NCBI GenBank assembly: GCA_034716155.1
Contig: JAYEFR010000082.1
Location: 1-64,000 of the forward strand
Origin: JAGGYK01 sp034716155
Lineage (GTDB): Bacteria > Desulfobacterota > Desulfomonilia > UBA1062
Direction: 5' to 3'
Length of the DNA stretch: 64,000 nucleotides
The notes under the pieces are model-generated. The model did not search any database and was not told the origin of the DNA. It saw only the letters and a list, made by a program, of their open reading frames with translations. The position numbers and the translations under genes are program-made. How positions within the stretch are numbered: position 1 is the stretch's first letter; each line of letters opens with the position of its first letter. Shown here in pieces: positions 44,241 to 52,520 of the stretch.

Positions 44241-44345
44241 ACTTGTCAGTAGTCCATTGCTCGTTGTCCGTTGTAAAACCTTCAGATATAATTATCACCT
44301 CCCAATATACCACTGACAACTAACTACGGACAACGGACGAGTATT
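44241..44345. repeat. Heptamer-array inverted repeat (GTCCGTT/GTCAGTG type), copy 1
   Basis: The left arm TTGTCAGTAGTCCATTGC then TCGTTGTCCGTTGT pairs with ACCACTGACAACTAACTACGG ACAACGGACGAG on the right. It is the reverse complement of the array at 49371-49490 with about 80% visible similarity. Confidence 0.6.
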
Positions 44346-44361
44346 TTTTATATAAACATAC

Positions 44362-45912
44362 CTAGAGCCCAGACCCGGGCTTAAATTTCGAGGTAACAGC
44401 AAGCAAGGCATATACGCGATTGGACTTAAAACTACTCTTTACCCCTATATCCATACGGCCCTTTAACTCTTTAATCAGATCACCCAAATCCTTTGTGGAT
44501 ACAGCCAAATAAAAGCTGTTGCCAAAGGGGACCACATCTCTGCTTACTATTGCCGGAGATGCCCCTACATATCCCAGGTAGCCCCTCATATACATATCAT
44601 CTTCAAACACCAAAAGGGGCAGGCCTGATATCTCTTTTATATATTGCTCAGGGTTATATACGATGTCCTTTGCAGGTAGCATTATGAAGGAGTATGCCCA
44701 GCATACGACAATAACAGAGAGGACCTCTAAAAATACGGCCAGAGCCAATCGGTTCCTGTGAATTAGCCACGCAAGACAAATAGCAATAGAACCAAGGACC
44801 CCTATGGCTATGCCTTGCTTTATATATAGAGAGCTATCTGTATCAGTGCAGATAATAGCTATCACTCCTGCTGCAAGGATAATAAGACCGGCAGATATAA
44901 CAGCCCATCTTTTAACCTTAAGGATACGAGAAACACCTTTAAGGCCTGTAGCGACCCAGTAACCTATAAGTATCCCAATAAATGGCACAGCAAGGACAGC
45001 ATAGCCTGGCTCACAATGCTGAGAAAACCACAGTATCGCAAGACTTACTACAAGTGCAATCTTCGAAGGTAAGAGCTTCTTCCATGCGCCGTCCTCATCT
45101 GGTTTTATTTCATAGGCCCATGCCGGTATTACGAGGGGAAACCACGGCAGGCCAAATTTAATGAGCGCCCATGAACTTTTGAAAAACCCCATATCAAGGC
45201 CGTGAGATAATGCCCCAGATACAAAAGAAGGCCCTCCGGCAATTCTATATACAAGGTAAAACCCTAACAGAACCACGCAGAATATAAAGACACCTGTGAT
45301 AGGCATTATACCTAAGAATCTGCCAGGGGCCAGATCGATCAGGATTAGGAATATTACGCTAAAGACTACGAATGCCAGCATAGTCCAGCCACCCGTAATA
45401 GTGGCAAGGCAGACCATGATGTATGAAGGTATATACCACACAGGCTTTACACCTTTCAGGTATGCTGTAAAAAACATCATGAGCGCAACTATAGAACATG
45501 TGCAAGGGATGGCCGACACATTTAATGACGAATACGTAATTAAAAAGCCATAGCTGGTAGCAGTAAAGAGGGAAGACCACAAAGCTGTCCAGGTATTCCA
45601 GAGCACAAGACAAAAGATAAAGACACTCCCCGCGACTATGAGGCCTAATAAGATGGCAACAAATCTGAAAACAAGTATGTTATCTCCAGGAATAAGGGAT
45701 AGTAAAATAATATTTACAGGGTTTTGATCAGAAAGGATCTGTCCATTTAACTCCGGCACCAGGGGAAAAACCCCGTGTAACTCTCTAATTACCTCCAAGA
45801 GCCATATCTCCTGGCCTTGCCATAAACCATGGTTAAGGATAAGGGGAACCATACATACAAGACAAACGGCACACACTCCAATAAGTATCATAAGGTTCTT
45901 TAAGCCCCTCAC
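44362..45912 (-). CDS. ArnT/GT39-like polytopic membrane protein
   Basis: A 516-residue protein with about 12 membrane spans. The first periplasmic loop, LILNHGLWQGQEIWLLEVIREL, aligns with the ArnT/GT83 loop that normally has an Asp-Glu pair; here it is Gln-Glu. The N-terminal halves of the first loops and the C-terminal soluble tail (KDLGDLIKELKGRMDIGVKS) also resemble that family. It would add sugar from a lipid carrier to an envelope target, or be a non-catalytic relative given the missing Asp. It stands alone, convergent with the TPR gene. Confidence 0.7.
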   Translation of the reverse strand: MRGLKNLMILIGVCAVCLVCMVPLILNHGLWQGQEIWLLEVIRELHGVFPLVPELNGQILSDQNPVNIILLSLIPGDNILVFRFVAILLGLIVAGSVFIFCLVLWNTWTALWSSLFTATSYGFLITYSSLNVSAIPCTCSIVALMMFFTAYLKGVKPVWYIPSYIMVCLATITGGWTMLAFVVFSVIFLILIDLAPGRFLGIMPITGVFIFCVVLLGFYLVYRIAGGPSFVSGALSHGLDMGFFKSSWALIKFGLPWFPLVIPAWAYEIKPDEDGAWKKLLPSKIALVVSLAILWFSQHCEPGYAVLAVPFIGILIGYWVATGLKGVSRILKVKRWAVISAGLIILAAGVIAIICTDTDSSLYIKQGIAIGVLGSIAICLAWLIHRNRLALAVFLEVLSVIVVCWAYSFIMLPAKDIVYNPEQYIKEISGLPLLVFEDDMYMRGYLGYVGASPAIVSRDVVPFGNSFYLAVSTKDLGDLIKELKGRMDIGVKSSFKSNRVYALLAVTSKFKPGSGL

Positions 45913-46054
45913 AAAATCATCCTCCCAATATTACAAGGATTTACCTGCTCGTCATAACGGTGTCAAGCTCAACAATCAAATATTTTCTAAGGGCTTGACT
46001 TAAAGGAGACACAGAAATAATATACCCGCCAATAAATTATGGTGGAGGGAATAA

Positions 46055-46831
46055 ATGGCATCCATAGAAGAAATCCTTAAACAAAAAGGAACCCCTAGAC
46101 CAAAAATCAGCCTCCGTTCTGATGGAAGAAAGCCGGAAGAAATGAGGTATGTGCATTTGACCCGCAATTATCTTAAAACCGCCCCTGGGTCTTGCCTTAT
46201 AGAGGTAGGAGATACAAAGGTAGTATGTGCAGCAAATATAGAAGAGAGGGTGCCACCTCGCCTGAAAAATACTGGGACAGGGTGGATAACAGCGGAATAT
46301 AGCATGCTCCCTGCCTCAACATCCCCACGTTCTGTAAGGGAGGCATCTCGAGGTAGGATGAAGGGAAGAACACATGAAATCCAGAGACTCATAGGAAGAG
46401 CATTAAGGGCAGCAGTGAATCTTCAACTCCTGGGGGAAAGAACCATTTTACTGGATTGTGACGTAATACAGGCAGATGGGGGGACAAGAACTGCATCTAT
46501 CACGGGTGCATACGTGGCTCTTTATGACGCCATTTCGTGGATACTCAAAAATAGCATGATAGCCAAAAACCCTATCCATGATCAGGTAGCTGCCATCTCC
46601 GTTGGTATAGTAGAAGAAGATCTCCTCTTAGACCTTAACTATGAAGAAGACTCAAAAGCAGATGTGGATATGAATGTAGTTATGACAGGAAAAGATTATA
46701 TTATAGAGGTACAGTGTACTGCTGAAGGCAGGCCCTTTTCAAAAGAACAGATGGAAACACTTATCGGAATCGCACAAGAAGGGATTCACAAACTCATACA
46801 AAAACAGTTGAATATACTTGGTCTGAAATGA
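46055..46831 (+). CDS. rph: Ribonuclease PH
   Basis: A 258-residue phosphorolytic 3'-exonuclease that trims tRNA precursors. Typical segments are RSDGRKPEEMRYV, SCLIEVGDTKVVCAANIEE, GWITAEYSMLPAST, EIQRLIGRALRAAVNLQLLG, DCDVIQADGGTRTASITGAY, and VVMTGKDYIIEVQCTAEGRPF. The length matches the family. A good ribosome-binding site (TGGAGGG) precedes it. The stop codon overlaps the rdgB start (ATGA), the usual rph-rdgB pair. Confidence 0.96.
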   Translation: MASIEEILKQKGTPRPKISLRSDGRKPEEMRYVHLTRNYLKTAPGSCLIEVGDTKVVCAANIEERVPPRLKNTGTGWITAEYSMLPASTSPRSVREASRGRMKGRTHEIQRLIGRALRAAVNLQLLGERTILLDCDVIQADGGTRTASITGAYVALYDAISWILKNSMIAKNPIHDQVAAISVGIVEEDLLLDLNYEEDSKADVDMNVVMTGKDYIIEVQCTAEGRPFSKEQMETLIGIAQEGIHKLIQKQLNILGLK

Positions 46832-47418
46832 AGGTCTTGCTTGCCACCACAAACCAGAAAAAGATACAAGAAATTTCAGACATCCTTTCCGATACAACAA
46901 TCACTATAATAACACCTGACGATATGGATATGTTTATGACTGTGAAAGAAGATGGATCAACCTTCAAAGAAAATGCAATCAAAAAGGCCACTGCCTGGGC
47001 AGAAGCCTCAGGAATGAATGCACTGGCTGATGATTCCGGTCTATGTCTTACAGCCCTTGGCGGGAGGCCCGGGGTGAAGTCTGCACGCTTTGCCGGAGAG
47101 AATGCGACTGATGAAGATAACTGGAGATTATTGCTCAAGTGTATGAAGGGTATAAAAGACAGAGGGGCAAAATTTATATGCGTGGTAGCACTGGCTATGC
47201 CTGATAGTAATGTAATAACAGCACAAGGGGTCTACCCCGGTTTTATCCTGGACAAACCTGCGGGCACTAGTGGTTTTGGATATGACCCTGTCTTTTTCGA
47301 TCCTGAAACAAAAAAGACCTTTGCACAACTATCTCCTGAGGGCAAAAATCAGCGCAGCCACAGAACAAGGGCACTTCTGGCACTCAAAAGGCGCCTTAAG
47401 GAGTTAAAATATATATAA
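46828..47418 (+). CDS. rdgB: XTP/dITP diphosphatase
   Basis: A 196-residue Ham1/RdgB-family enzyme that removes non-canonical purine triphosphates. Motifs are LLATTNQKKIQEISDIL at the start, DDSGLCLTALGGRPGVKSARFAG, SGFGYDPVFFDPETKKTFAQL, and KNQRSHRTRALLAL. It overlaps rph by 4 nt and is probably translationally coupled. A repeat cluster follows. Confidence 0.95.
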   Translation: MKVLLATTNQKKIQEISDILSDTTITIITPDDMDMFMTVKEDGSTFKENAIKKATAWAEASGMNALADDSGLCLTALGGRPGVKSARFAGENATDEDNWRLLLKCMKGIKDRGAKFICVVALAMPDSNVITAQGVYPGFILDKPAGTSGFGYDPVFFDPETKKTFAQLSPEGKNQRSHRTRALLALKRRLKELKYI

Positions 47419-47430
47419 CCCATCAACTGT

Positions 47431-47652
47431 TTGTATGAAAATAGGGGTCGGGGATCAGGGGTCGGTTTTCAGGGATGAATGTTTTTCTCATCCCGAAAAT
47501 ATTTTCATCGTTAGTTGTGGCCGGTAGGCCATGGCAGTTTATATGAAAAAGAAGTCAGGAGTCAGAATTCAGAAGTTAGGATACACGTAATAATCCAATC
47601 GGAAGCATTCCGGATTCTGGATACTTTTTCATGCTTCGTTTATATGAAAATA
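47431..47652 (+). repeat. Composite repeat cluster (heptamer arrays plus hairpin unit copy 6)
   Basis: In order it holds TTGTATGAAAATA, the GGGTCGG/GGATCAG heptamer array (47443-47483), hairpin copy 6 (47502-47550), the AGTCAGG/AGTTAGG array with the shared CACGTAATAATCCAATCGG core (47551-47625), and a truncated hairpin unit CATGCTTCGTTTATATGAAAA. The order copies that at 20195-20368 and 21587-21703. Confidence 0.65.
47502..47550 (+). repeat. Hairpin repeat unit, GTTGTG/GTTTATATGAAAA family, copy 6
   Basis: TTTTCATCGTTAGTTG, the stem TGGCC/GGCCA with loop GGTA, then TGGCAGTTTATATGAAAA. Both inner and outer pairing are intact. Confidence 0.65.
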
Positions 47653-48019
47653 GCAATCAGCATTAAATCAAAATAAAAAAATTTAGTGCTTACATAGAAA
47701 ACATGAGTGAATATCTAGGTTTTCTATCAGAGGGGGTCGAATTTTAAAGGAAAAGTTAGATTTAGCAAATTATGAGTTGTCTACAAAATGTAGAAAACCT
47801 TAGAATATGAGCTTATGACAATGTAAATCAATATTATGTGGAATACCATAAAAAGTTTAGCGATCTTAGTGCATTAACTTTTGTATCTCTCTATTAAGGG
47901 GAATTTTTTATTTGGTGCTAAATGACGAAAATCGACCGAGTCGAAGATTGACGTCATCTTGTGAAAGTAAGATACATGGCAACATATACTGTGGTAAACA
48001 AATTTTATATGGGGGGCAT
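47653..48019. other. AT-rich leader upstream of dnaA
   Basis: No gene. A stem of 9 bp, ATAGAAAAC (47694-47702) and GTTTTCTAT (47719-47727), with a 16-nt loop. The nearest DnaA-box-like words (TTGTCTACA, TGTGGAATA) each have two mismatches to TTATCCACA, so an origin is not supported. Confidence 0.4.
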
Positions 48020-49366
48020 ATGAACAAACAACCAGGTCTTGGACATATAAAAGACTTAATACAGACAAAAGTAAAAAATCCCTCAGAAAAACCGCTGATA
48101 GATCAAATGGATATCTGCATACAGGATGGGTCTGCTATGGTATATTGCCCAAGCCCTTTTGTTCTCAATTATATACATCAACATCACAAAGACATTATTA
48201 TAAATGAGATACAAAAACTCCTTGGTAAATCTGCGGACATAGAATTCTCTGTGCGCTCTAATAAAGGCTCCAATAAAAAGTCATCTTCTATAAACAAGCC
48301 CATACAAATGGTTCTCCCCTCTGCTGCTAAGCCCTCACCTGTACGAGGGCTCAATCCAAAATTTACATTTGAGGAATTTGTGGTTGGTAAGTGTAATGCC
48401 TTTGCATATGAGGCAGCAATGGCGGTGTCTGACGAGGCTCTAAGCAAATACAGTCCATTATACTTCTATTCGGATACAGGCCTTGGGAAGAGTCATATTG
48501 CGCACGCTATTGGGAATAAGGTGATAAAGTCCGAGGCAAATATTACGGTAAGGTATACCACAGCTCAAGATTTCTCCGCAGAATATGTGTATTCTGTTAG
48601 AAATAATCGTATTGATCAATTCAAACGCACGTATAGTAGCAAGTGTGATGTCTTTTTTATTGATGATGTACATCTATTCAAAAACAAAGAAAAGACTCAA
48701 ATGGAGCTAAGCTATATACTAGATGAATTTATGAGTAATGATAAACAGGTTGTCCTTTCGGGATTCAGACCTCCGGCATCAATCCCCTATATGGATAAAG
48801 GCCTAAAATCAAGATTTTCTTCTGGATTGGTAATAGATATAAAGAGGCCTGACAGACAAACCAGGGCCAATATTGTAAGACGTAAGGCATCAAAAGAGGG
48901 TATATCTCTTCCGGATGATATAGTAGGCTTTATTAGCGAGAATATAAAGAATAATATCAGAGAACTAGAAAGTGCAGTGCTGACCGTATCTGCTATGAGT
49001 TCTTTGATGAAAAGAGAAATCACATTGGATATGGTAAAAGAACTCCTGGAAGGAACACTTGAAAGGCGGGAAAGGATATCCATCCCGTTTATCCAGGGAT
49101 TTGTGGCAAAAAACTTTGGGATCTCAAAGGAGCAATTAATCTCCCCGTCAAGAAAGAAAGGGATTGTATATCCAAGGCAAGTCGCAATATTTCTATGCAG
49201 GCACTACACAAAAGAGCCCTTACAGGTTATCGGCCAGACCTTTTCCAGAAGGCATTCCTCTATTATACACTCTCTAGAGGTAATCGATGAAATGTACACC
49301 GGAAATTTGAAGACAAAAAGAGAGATCGATTTCCTTATGGAAACATTAGAAAATGCCGTACTCTAA
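48020..49366 (+). CDS. dnaA: DnaA-type replication initiator (divergent)
   Basis: 448 residues from the ATG at 48020, which follows GGGGGG by 4 nt; a longer frame to 47912 has no homology. Domain I is short; the AAA+ domain has Walker A TGLGKSH (153-159), Walker B FFIDDVH (212-218) and the sensor II region NNIRELESAV. Domain IV has the DNA-contact signature as SRRHSSIIHS (409-418) instead of the usual DHSTV-HA form, with Arg in place of Asp. The protein should bind DNA boxes and ATP to start replication. It lacks the usual dnaN/recF neighbours, so it could be a second, divergent copy. The neighbours here are rph-rdgB and a HemW-like gene. Confidence 0.82.
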   Translation: MNKQPGLGHIKDLIQTKVKNPSEKPLIDQMDICIQDGSAMVYCPSPFVLNYIHQHHKDIIINEIQKLLGKSADIEFSVRSNKGSNKKSSSINKPIQMVLPSAAKPSPVRGLNPKFTFEEFVVGKCNAFAYEAAMAVSDEALSKYSPLYFYSDTGLGKSHIAHAIGNKVIKSEANITVRYTTAQDFSAEYVYSVRNNRIDQFKRTYSSKCDVFFIDDVHLFKNKEKTQMELSYILDEFMSNDKQVVLSGFRPPASIPYMDKGLKSRFSSGLVIDIKRPDRQTRANIVRRKASKEGISLPDDIVGFISENIKNNIRELESAVLTVSAMSSLMKREITLDMVKELLEGTLERRERISIPFIQGFVAKNFGISKEQLISPSRKKGIVYPRQVAIFLCRHYTKEPLQVIGQTFSRRHSSIIHSLEVIDEMYTGNLKTKREIDFLMETLENAVL

Positions 49367-49370
49367 GGCC

Positions 49371-49490
49371 TTTATATGAAAATACTTGTCCGTTGTCCGT
49401 GGTTAGTTGTCAGTGGTATATTGGAAGGAGATCATCCTATTTGGAGGGTTTATTACAACGGACAACGAGCAAAAAAACTACTGACAGGTA
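49371..49490. repeat. Heptamer-array inverted repeat (GTCCGTT/GTCAGTG type), copy 2
   Basis: TTTATATGAAAATAC starts it, then TTGTCCGTTGTCCGTGG and TTAGTTGTCAGTGG (arm 1), and later ACAACGGACAACGAGC and ACTACTGACAG (arm 2). It begins just after the dnaA stop codon and is the inverse of copy 1 at 44241. Confidence 0.6.
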
Positions 49491-49528
49491 TAAGTACAGA
49501 ACTAAACGATCGCTCAGGGCAAAATACA

Positions 49529-49566
49529 TTTTCATTCTTCGTTGTGTCCAAAAGGACATGCAGGTT
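49529..49566 (+). repeat. Hairpin repeat unit, GTTGTG family, copy 8 at a gene end
   Basis: TTTTCATTCTTCGTTG, the stem TGTCC/GGACA with loop AAAA, then TGCAGGTTAGAT. It lies 8 nt from the end of the HemW-like gene. Confidence 0.55.
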
Positions 49567-49573
49567 AGATTAG

Positions 49574-50863
49574 TTAATCGAAAGATCCCGTGTTTCCAAA
49601 CTGAGAATCTTCTTTAAGAAGCGCTCTCCTGCTTATCTCTCTGAAGTTATCCACCCCTATAAAGAACTCCCTCATCATAATAACCCAGTAATACATACCC
49701 TTTTCAGTTACCCTGATGATGTCTTTATCCATATGAATACCCCCTATTAAAAGAAAGAATAAGCACTCGACCCATAAGGCAGACCATAAACCACAACCAA
49801 ACCTCTCCTTAAAAAGGGCCCTTCCCATCTCTAAACCAAAGAGGCTCATAAGAAAGTGATATCGAGCCATCTCCTTTATGGAAAATATCTTTTTCGATTT
49901 CAAGGGGAGTCTGCCTGAATTTAAATCTTCTGCATACTCTTTTATGGAAAATGTATTAGAGTAGATGGTGTTGCCCACAAGACCGAAAGAGCCACTTCCT
50001 GCTCCAACATATTGATCGTAGTTTACTATATACTCATCTATCATATCTAAATCCTTTTTCGAAAAACACCATGCAGAACTTGGTGTATAACCATCAGCCA
50101 GTCTGTCTTGAATCATGCGGTAGAAGGCAGCCTCTTTTTTATAGCTTATCCTCCCCATGATCTTCTCCATCCTTCTCTTGGTGGCATCAGGTACCATCAA
50201 TGGATAAAATGTAACCTGGTCCGGGGCAATTTTTTCTATCACATCAAGATCATGCTCCAGCATAGCTGGCGTCTGAATTGGAAAATTATATATCATGTCC
50301 AGATTTAGTGTCCCTACATCCCCCATGACATCTTGCACAAGACGCTTCATCTCAAATCCGGATCCATATCTATCATACCTGTCTATAAGTCTTAGGATGG
50401 TATCGTCAAAGCTTTGTATACCTACAGATATTCTGCCAACCCCCATATCAACCAGTAAGGCTATATCCTTTTTGTGTAGATGATCCGGGTTTGTCTCTAC
50501 AGATATGTCTTTTGGCGAGAACAATTTATGTATAAGAGATAGAGTATCAACAAGCTCATCCATCATAATCGTAGGGGTCCCCCCTCCAATATATACCCCT
50601 CCAAATTTATACCCCATATCCTTGTAGATCTTCAGTTCTTTTCTCAATGCCTTGTAGTATAGCCGCGCAGTCTCTTCATGAAACTTAAACCTGTGAAAAG
50701 AACAATACGGACACAGTTCTTTACAAAATGGTATGTGCACATAGAGTTCTATGCTATCCAATGGTGGATTTGGCGGAAGCAAAATATTATCAGGTTCCTC
50801 AAATTTAAGGTATGCCTTTGACTTGTATTTTAAAAACCATCCAATAAACTCTTCTATAATCAT
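49574..50863 (-). CDS. HemW/HemN-like radical SAM protein
   Basis: A 429-residue radical SAM protein of the coproporphyrinogen III oxidase (HemN/HemW/HutW) family. The cluster motif is CKELCPYC (residues about 47-54), preceded by LYVHIPF, followed by GGVYIGGGTPT and ISVETNPDHL, then RISVGIQSFDD. The C-terminal part (TFSIKEYAEDLNSGRLPL) is HemN_C-like but ends in a hydrophobic segment. Members act in heme handling; this one differs from classic HemW in its C-terminal half, so the exact role is open. The gene is alone on its strand. Confidence 0.82.
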   Translation of the reverse strand: MIIEEFIGWFLKYKSKAYLKFEEPDNILLPPNPPLDSIELYVHIPFCKELCPYCSFHRFKFHEETARLYYKALRKELKIYKDMGYKFGGVYIGGGTPTIMMDELVDTLSLIHKLFSPKDISVETNPDHLHKKDIALLVDMGVGRISVGIQSFDDTILRLIDRYDRYGSGFEMKRLVQDVMGDVGTLNLDMIYNFPIQTPAMLEHDLDVIEKIAPDQVTFYPLMVPDATKRRMEKIMGRISYKKEAAFYRMIQDRLADGYTPSSAWCFSKKDLDMIDEYIVNYDQYVGAGSGSFGLVGNTIYSNTFSIKEYAEDLNSGRLPLKSKKIFSIKEMARYHFLMSLFGLEMGRALFKERFGCGLWSALWVECLFFLLIGGIHMDKDIIRVTEKGMYYWVIMMREFFIGVDNFREISRRALLKEDSQFGNTGSFD

Positions 50864-50906
50864 TTATGGTTCCACCTTTTAGGATTTGTGCTACAAATAA
50901 AAATAT

Positions 50907-51110
50907 CTATTTAAAGAAATAAAGAATGAAACTTATGATAATACTTATCAATATGCAAGTGGCCATGGGGAAATAAAACCTAAATCCAGGCCTTATTATC
51001 TTGATATCCCCTAGCAGCCTCCCTAACCAGCTCAGATTATCACCCAGGATAAATATCAACCCTGCGGTAATGACGACTACCATTATCAGTAAAAAACCTG
51101 TTTCTCTCAT
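50907..51110 (-). CDS. DUF2905-family small membrane protein
   Basis: A 67-residue protein with the family features: an N-terminal hydrophobic helix, LSWLGRLLGDIKIIRPGFRF and YFPMATCILISIIISFIL. It is probably an inner-membrane protein with two spans. The function is unknown. It lies just upstream of the HemW-like gene on the same strand (43 nt). Confidence 0.82.
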   Translation of the reverse strand: MRETGFLLIMVVVITAGLIFILGDNLSWLGRLLGDIKIIRPGFRFYFPMATCILISIIISFILYFFK

Positions 51111-51210
51111 GGAATTCGTCTTTTAATTAAATATGCCGGGTTTGTCCAGCCCCCCTTTGATGTGGCAATCATAGTACTGGAAAAATCAGATAAGACTATG
51201 TTAAATAATT

Positions 51211-51373
51211 AGTAACTACTCAGGTGGATAGACTGAAGGTGGAAGGTAGAAGGTTTCTAATGCGTGATCACACAAAACTAGGTATTCAGCCTTTAAATGG
51301 CTTGATTCGAGCGTTGCGGGATGGCTGAAATGGTTCAGCCTTTAGTCTTCAACCTAAATAGCTGGGTAGTTAC
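51211..51373. repeat. Heptamer-array inverted repeat (GTAACTNCTCAGG type), copy 2
   Basis: AGTAACTACTCAGG, TGGATAG, ACTGAAG, GTGGAAG, GTAGAAG on the left; CCTTTAG TCTTCAACC AAATAGCTGGGTAGTTAC inverse on the right. Related to copy 1 at 35681-35841. It fills the gap between 51111 and 51406. Confidence 0.55.
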
Positions 51374-51406
51374 GATAATTGGAGATATTACTAAAGGAGG
51401 GAGCAA

Positions 51407-51748
51407 ATGATCGCACGTCATATATCGAAGGTAAAAGAGACCACAGATATAAGTAATGCCCGAGGCGTAAGCAAACGGGTTCTGATAGGCAAGGATGAAG
51501 GTGCCCCAATATTCTATATGAGACACTTTCATATAAAACCTTATGGGTTCAGTCCATTACATTCTCACCCATGGGAACACGAGATATATATCATATCTGG
51601 TAAAGGCACTGTCACTGTGGGTGATGAAGAGGCGGAACTCAAAGAAGGTATGGCAATATTTATCCCGCCTGATACCCCCCACCAGATTAAGGCTCAAGAA
51701 AGTGATATCGAATTCCTCTGCTGTATACCAGCCATAGAAGAAACATAA
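51407..51748 (+). CDS. Cupin-domain protein
   Basis: A 113-residue single cupin. Metal-site residues are visible: PLHSHPWEHEIYIISG (His, His, Glu) and PPDTPHQIKAQ (His). It is a small beta-barrel that binds a metal or small ligand; the function is not known. AAAGGAGGGAG lies upstream of the ATG. The rhomboid gene starts 8 nt after its stop, so the two are likely one transcript. Confidence 0.88.
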   Translation: MIARHISKVKETTDISNARGVSKRVLIGKDEGAPIFYMRHFHIKPYGFSPLHSHPWEHEIYIISGKGTVTVGDEEAELKEGMAIFIPPDTPHQIKAQESDIEFLCCIPAIEET

Positions 51749-51756
51749 AATAACAT

Positions 51757-52452
51757 ATGATTCCTATAAGGGACACTACTATCTCAAAAGGCATCCCCTT
51801 TGTTACCTTAAGCCTTATTATGTTAAATGCAGCCATGTTTGTAGAAGAAATCACAATAGGCCCTGAGATCATACAGCTGTACAGCACAAGCCCTTTAGAT
51901 ATCTCGATGTGGATTACAAAAGGTAACGGCGACTTTTTTAGTATCCACAAGGCCATTTTTGTATCTGGATTCATCCATGGCGGCTACATCCATTTTCTGG
52001 GGAATATGCTCTTTCTATATGTATTCGGCCCGGGTGCAGAAAGGGCATTTGGCAAGTTGAGATATGCAGTTTTTTACTGCCTCGCTATATTTGTCGCCTT
52101 TTATACACATACTGCCATCTATCCTCACTCTCACATCCCTGTAATCGGCGCATCTGGTGCTATTGCTGCTGTAATGGGTTCATATCTTATCTTTTATCCG
52201 AGGGCAAAGATTGTAACCATTATCCCCATATTCTTCTTTATAAAGATAGTAGAAGTCCCATCTGTTATATTCATATTAGGATGGTTTATCCTTCAGGGTG
52301 CAAATGGCTATCTTAGTATTGGCTCTCAAACTTCCATTGCATGGTGGGCACATATAGGCGGCTTTACTATGGGTGCCCTTGTTGGGCTAAGGTACAGATT
52401 ATTTAGCAACCCACTCGGGCCAGTGGGTGTCCCGAGTCATGTCAAAAAGTAA
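51757..52452 (+). CDS. Rhomboid-family intramembrane serine protease
   Basis: A 231-residue, six-or-seven-span protease that cuts transmembrane substrates. The catalytic Ser is in GASGAIAAVMG (Ser133). The catalytic His is in WWAHIGGFTMGALVG (His199). The oxyanion-helper HFLGNMLFLYVFG segment is also present in loop 1. The gene starts 8 nt after the cupin stop. Confidence 0.9.
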   Translation: MIPIRDTTISKGIPFVTLSLIMLNAAMFVEEITIGPEIIQLYSTSPLDISMWITKGNGDFFSIHKAIFVSGFIHGGYIHFLGNMLFLYVFGPGAERAFGKLRYAVFYCLAIFVAFYTHTAIYPHSHIPVIGASGAIAAVMGSYLIFYPRAKIVTIIPIFFFIKIVEVPSVIFILGWFILQGANGYLSIGSQTSIAWWAHIGGFTMGALVGLRYRLFSNPLGPVGVPSHVKK

Positions 52453-52520
52453 CCATGTGGTATTGAGTAGAATCAACATATTACAAGAATAGTTACTTAG
52501 GAGTATATATAAATAACCAA

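Noticed and set aside
47653..48019. Chromosome origin upstream of dnaA
   Set aside because: No word matches TTATCCACA with fewer than two mismatches and no clustered DnaA boxes or AT-rich 13-mers were seen.
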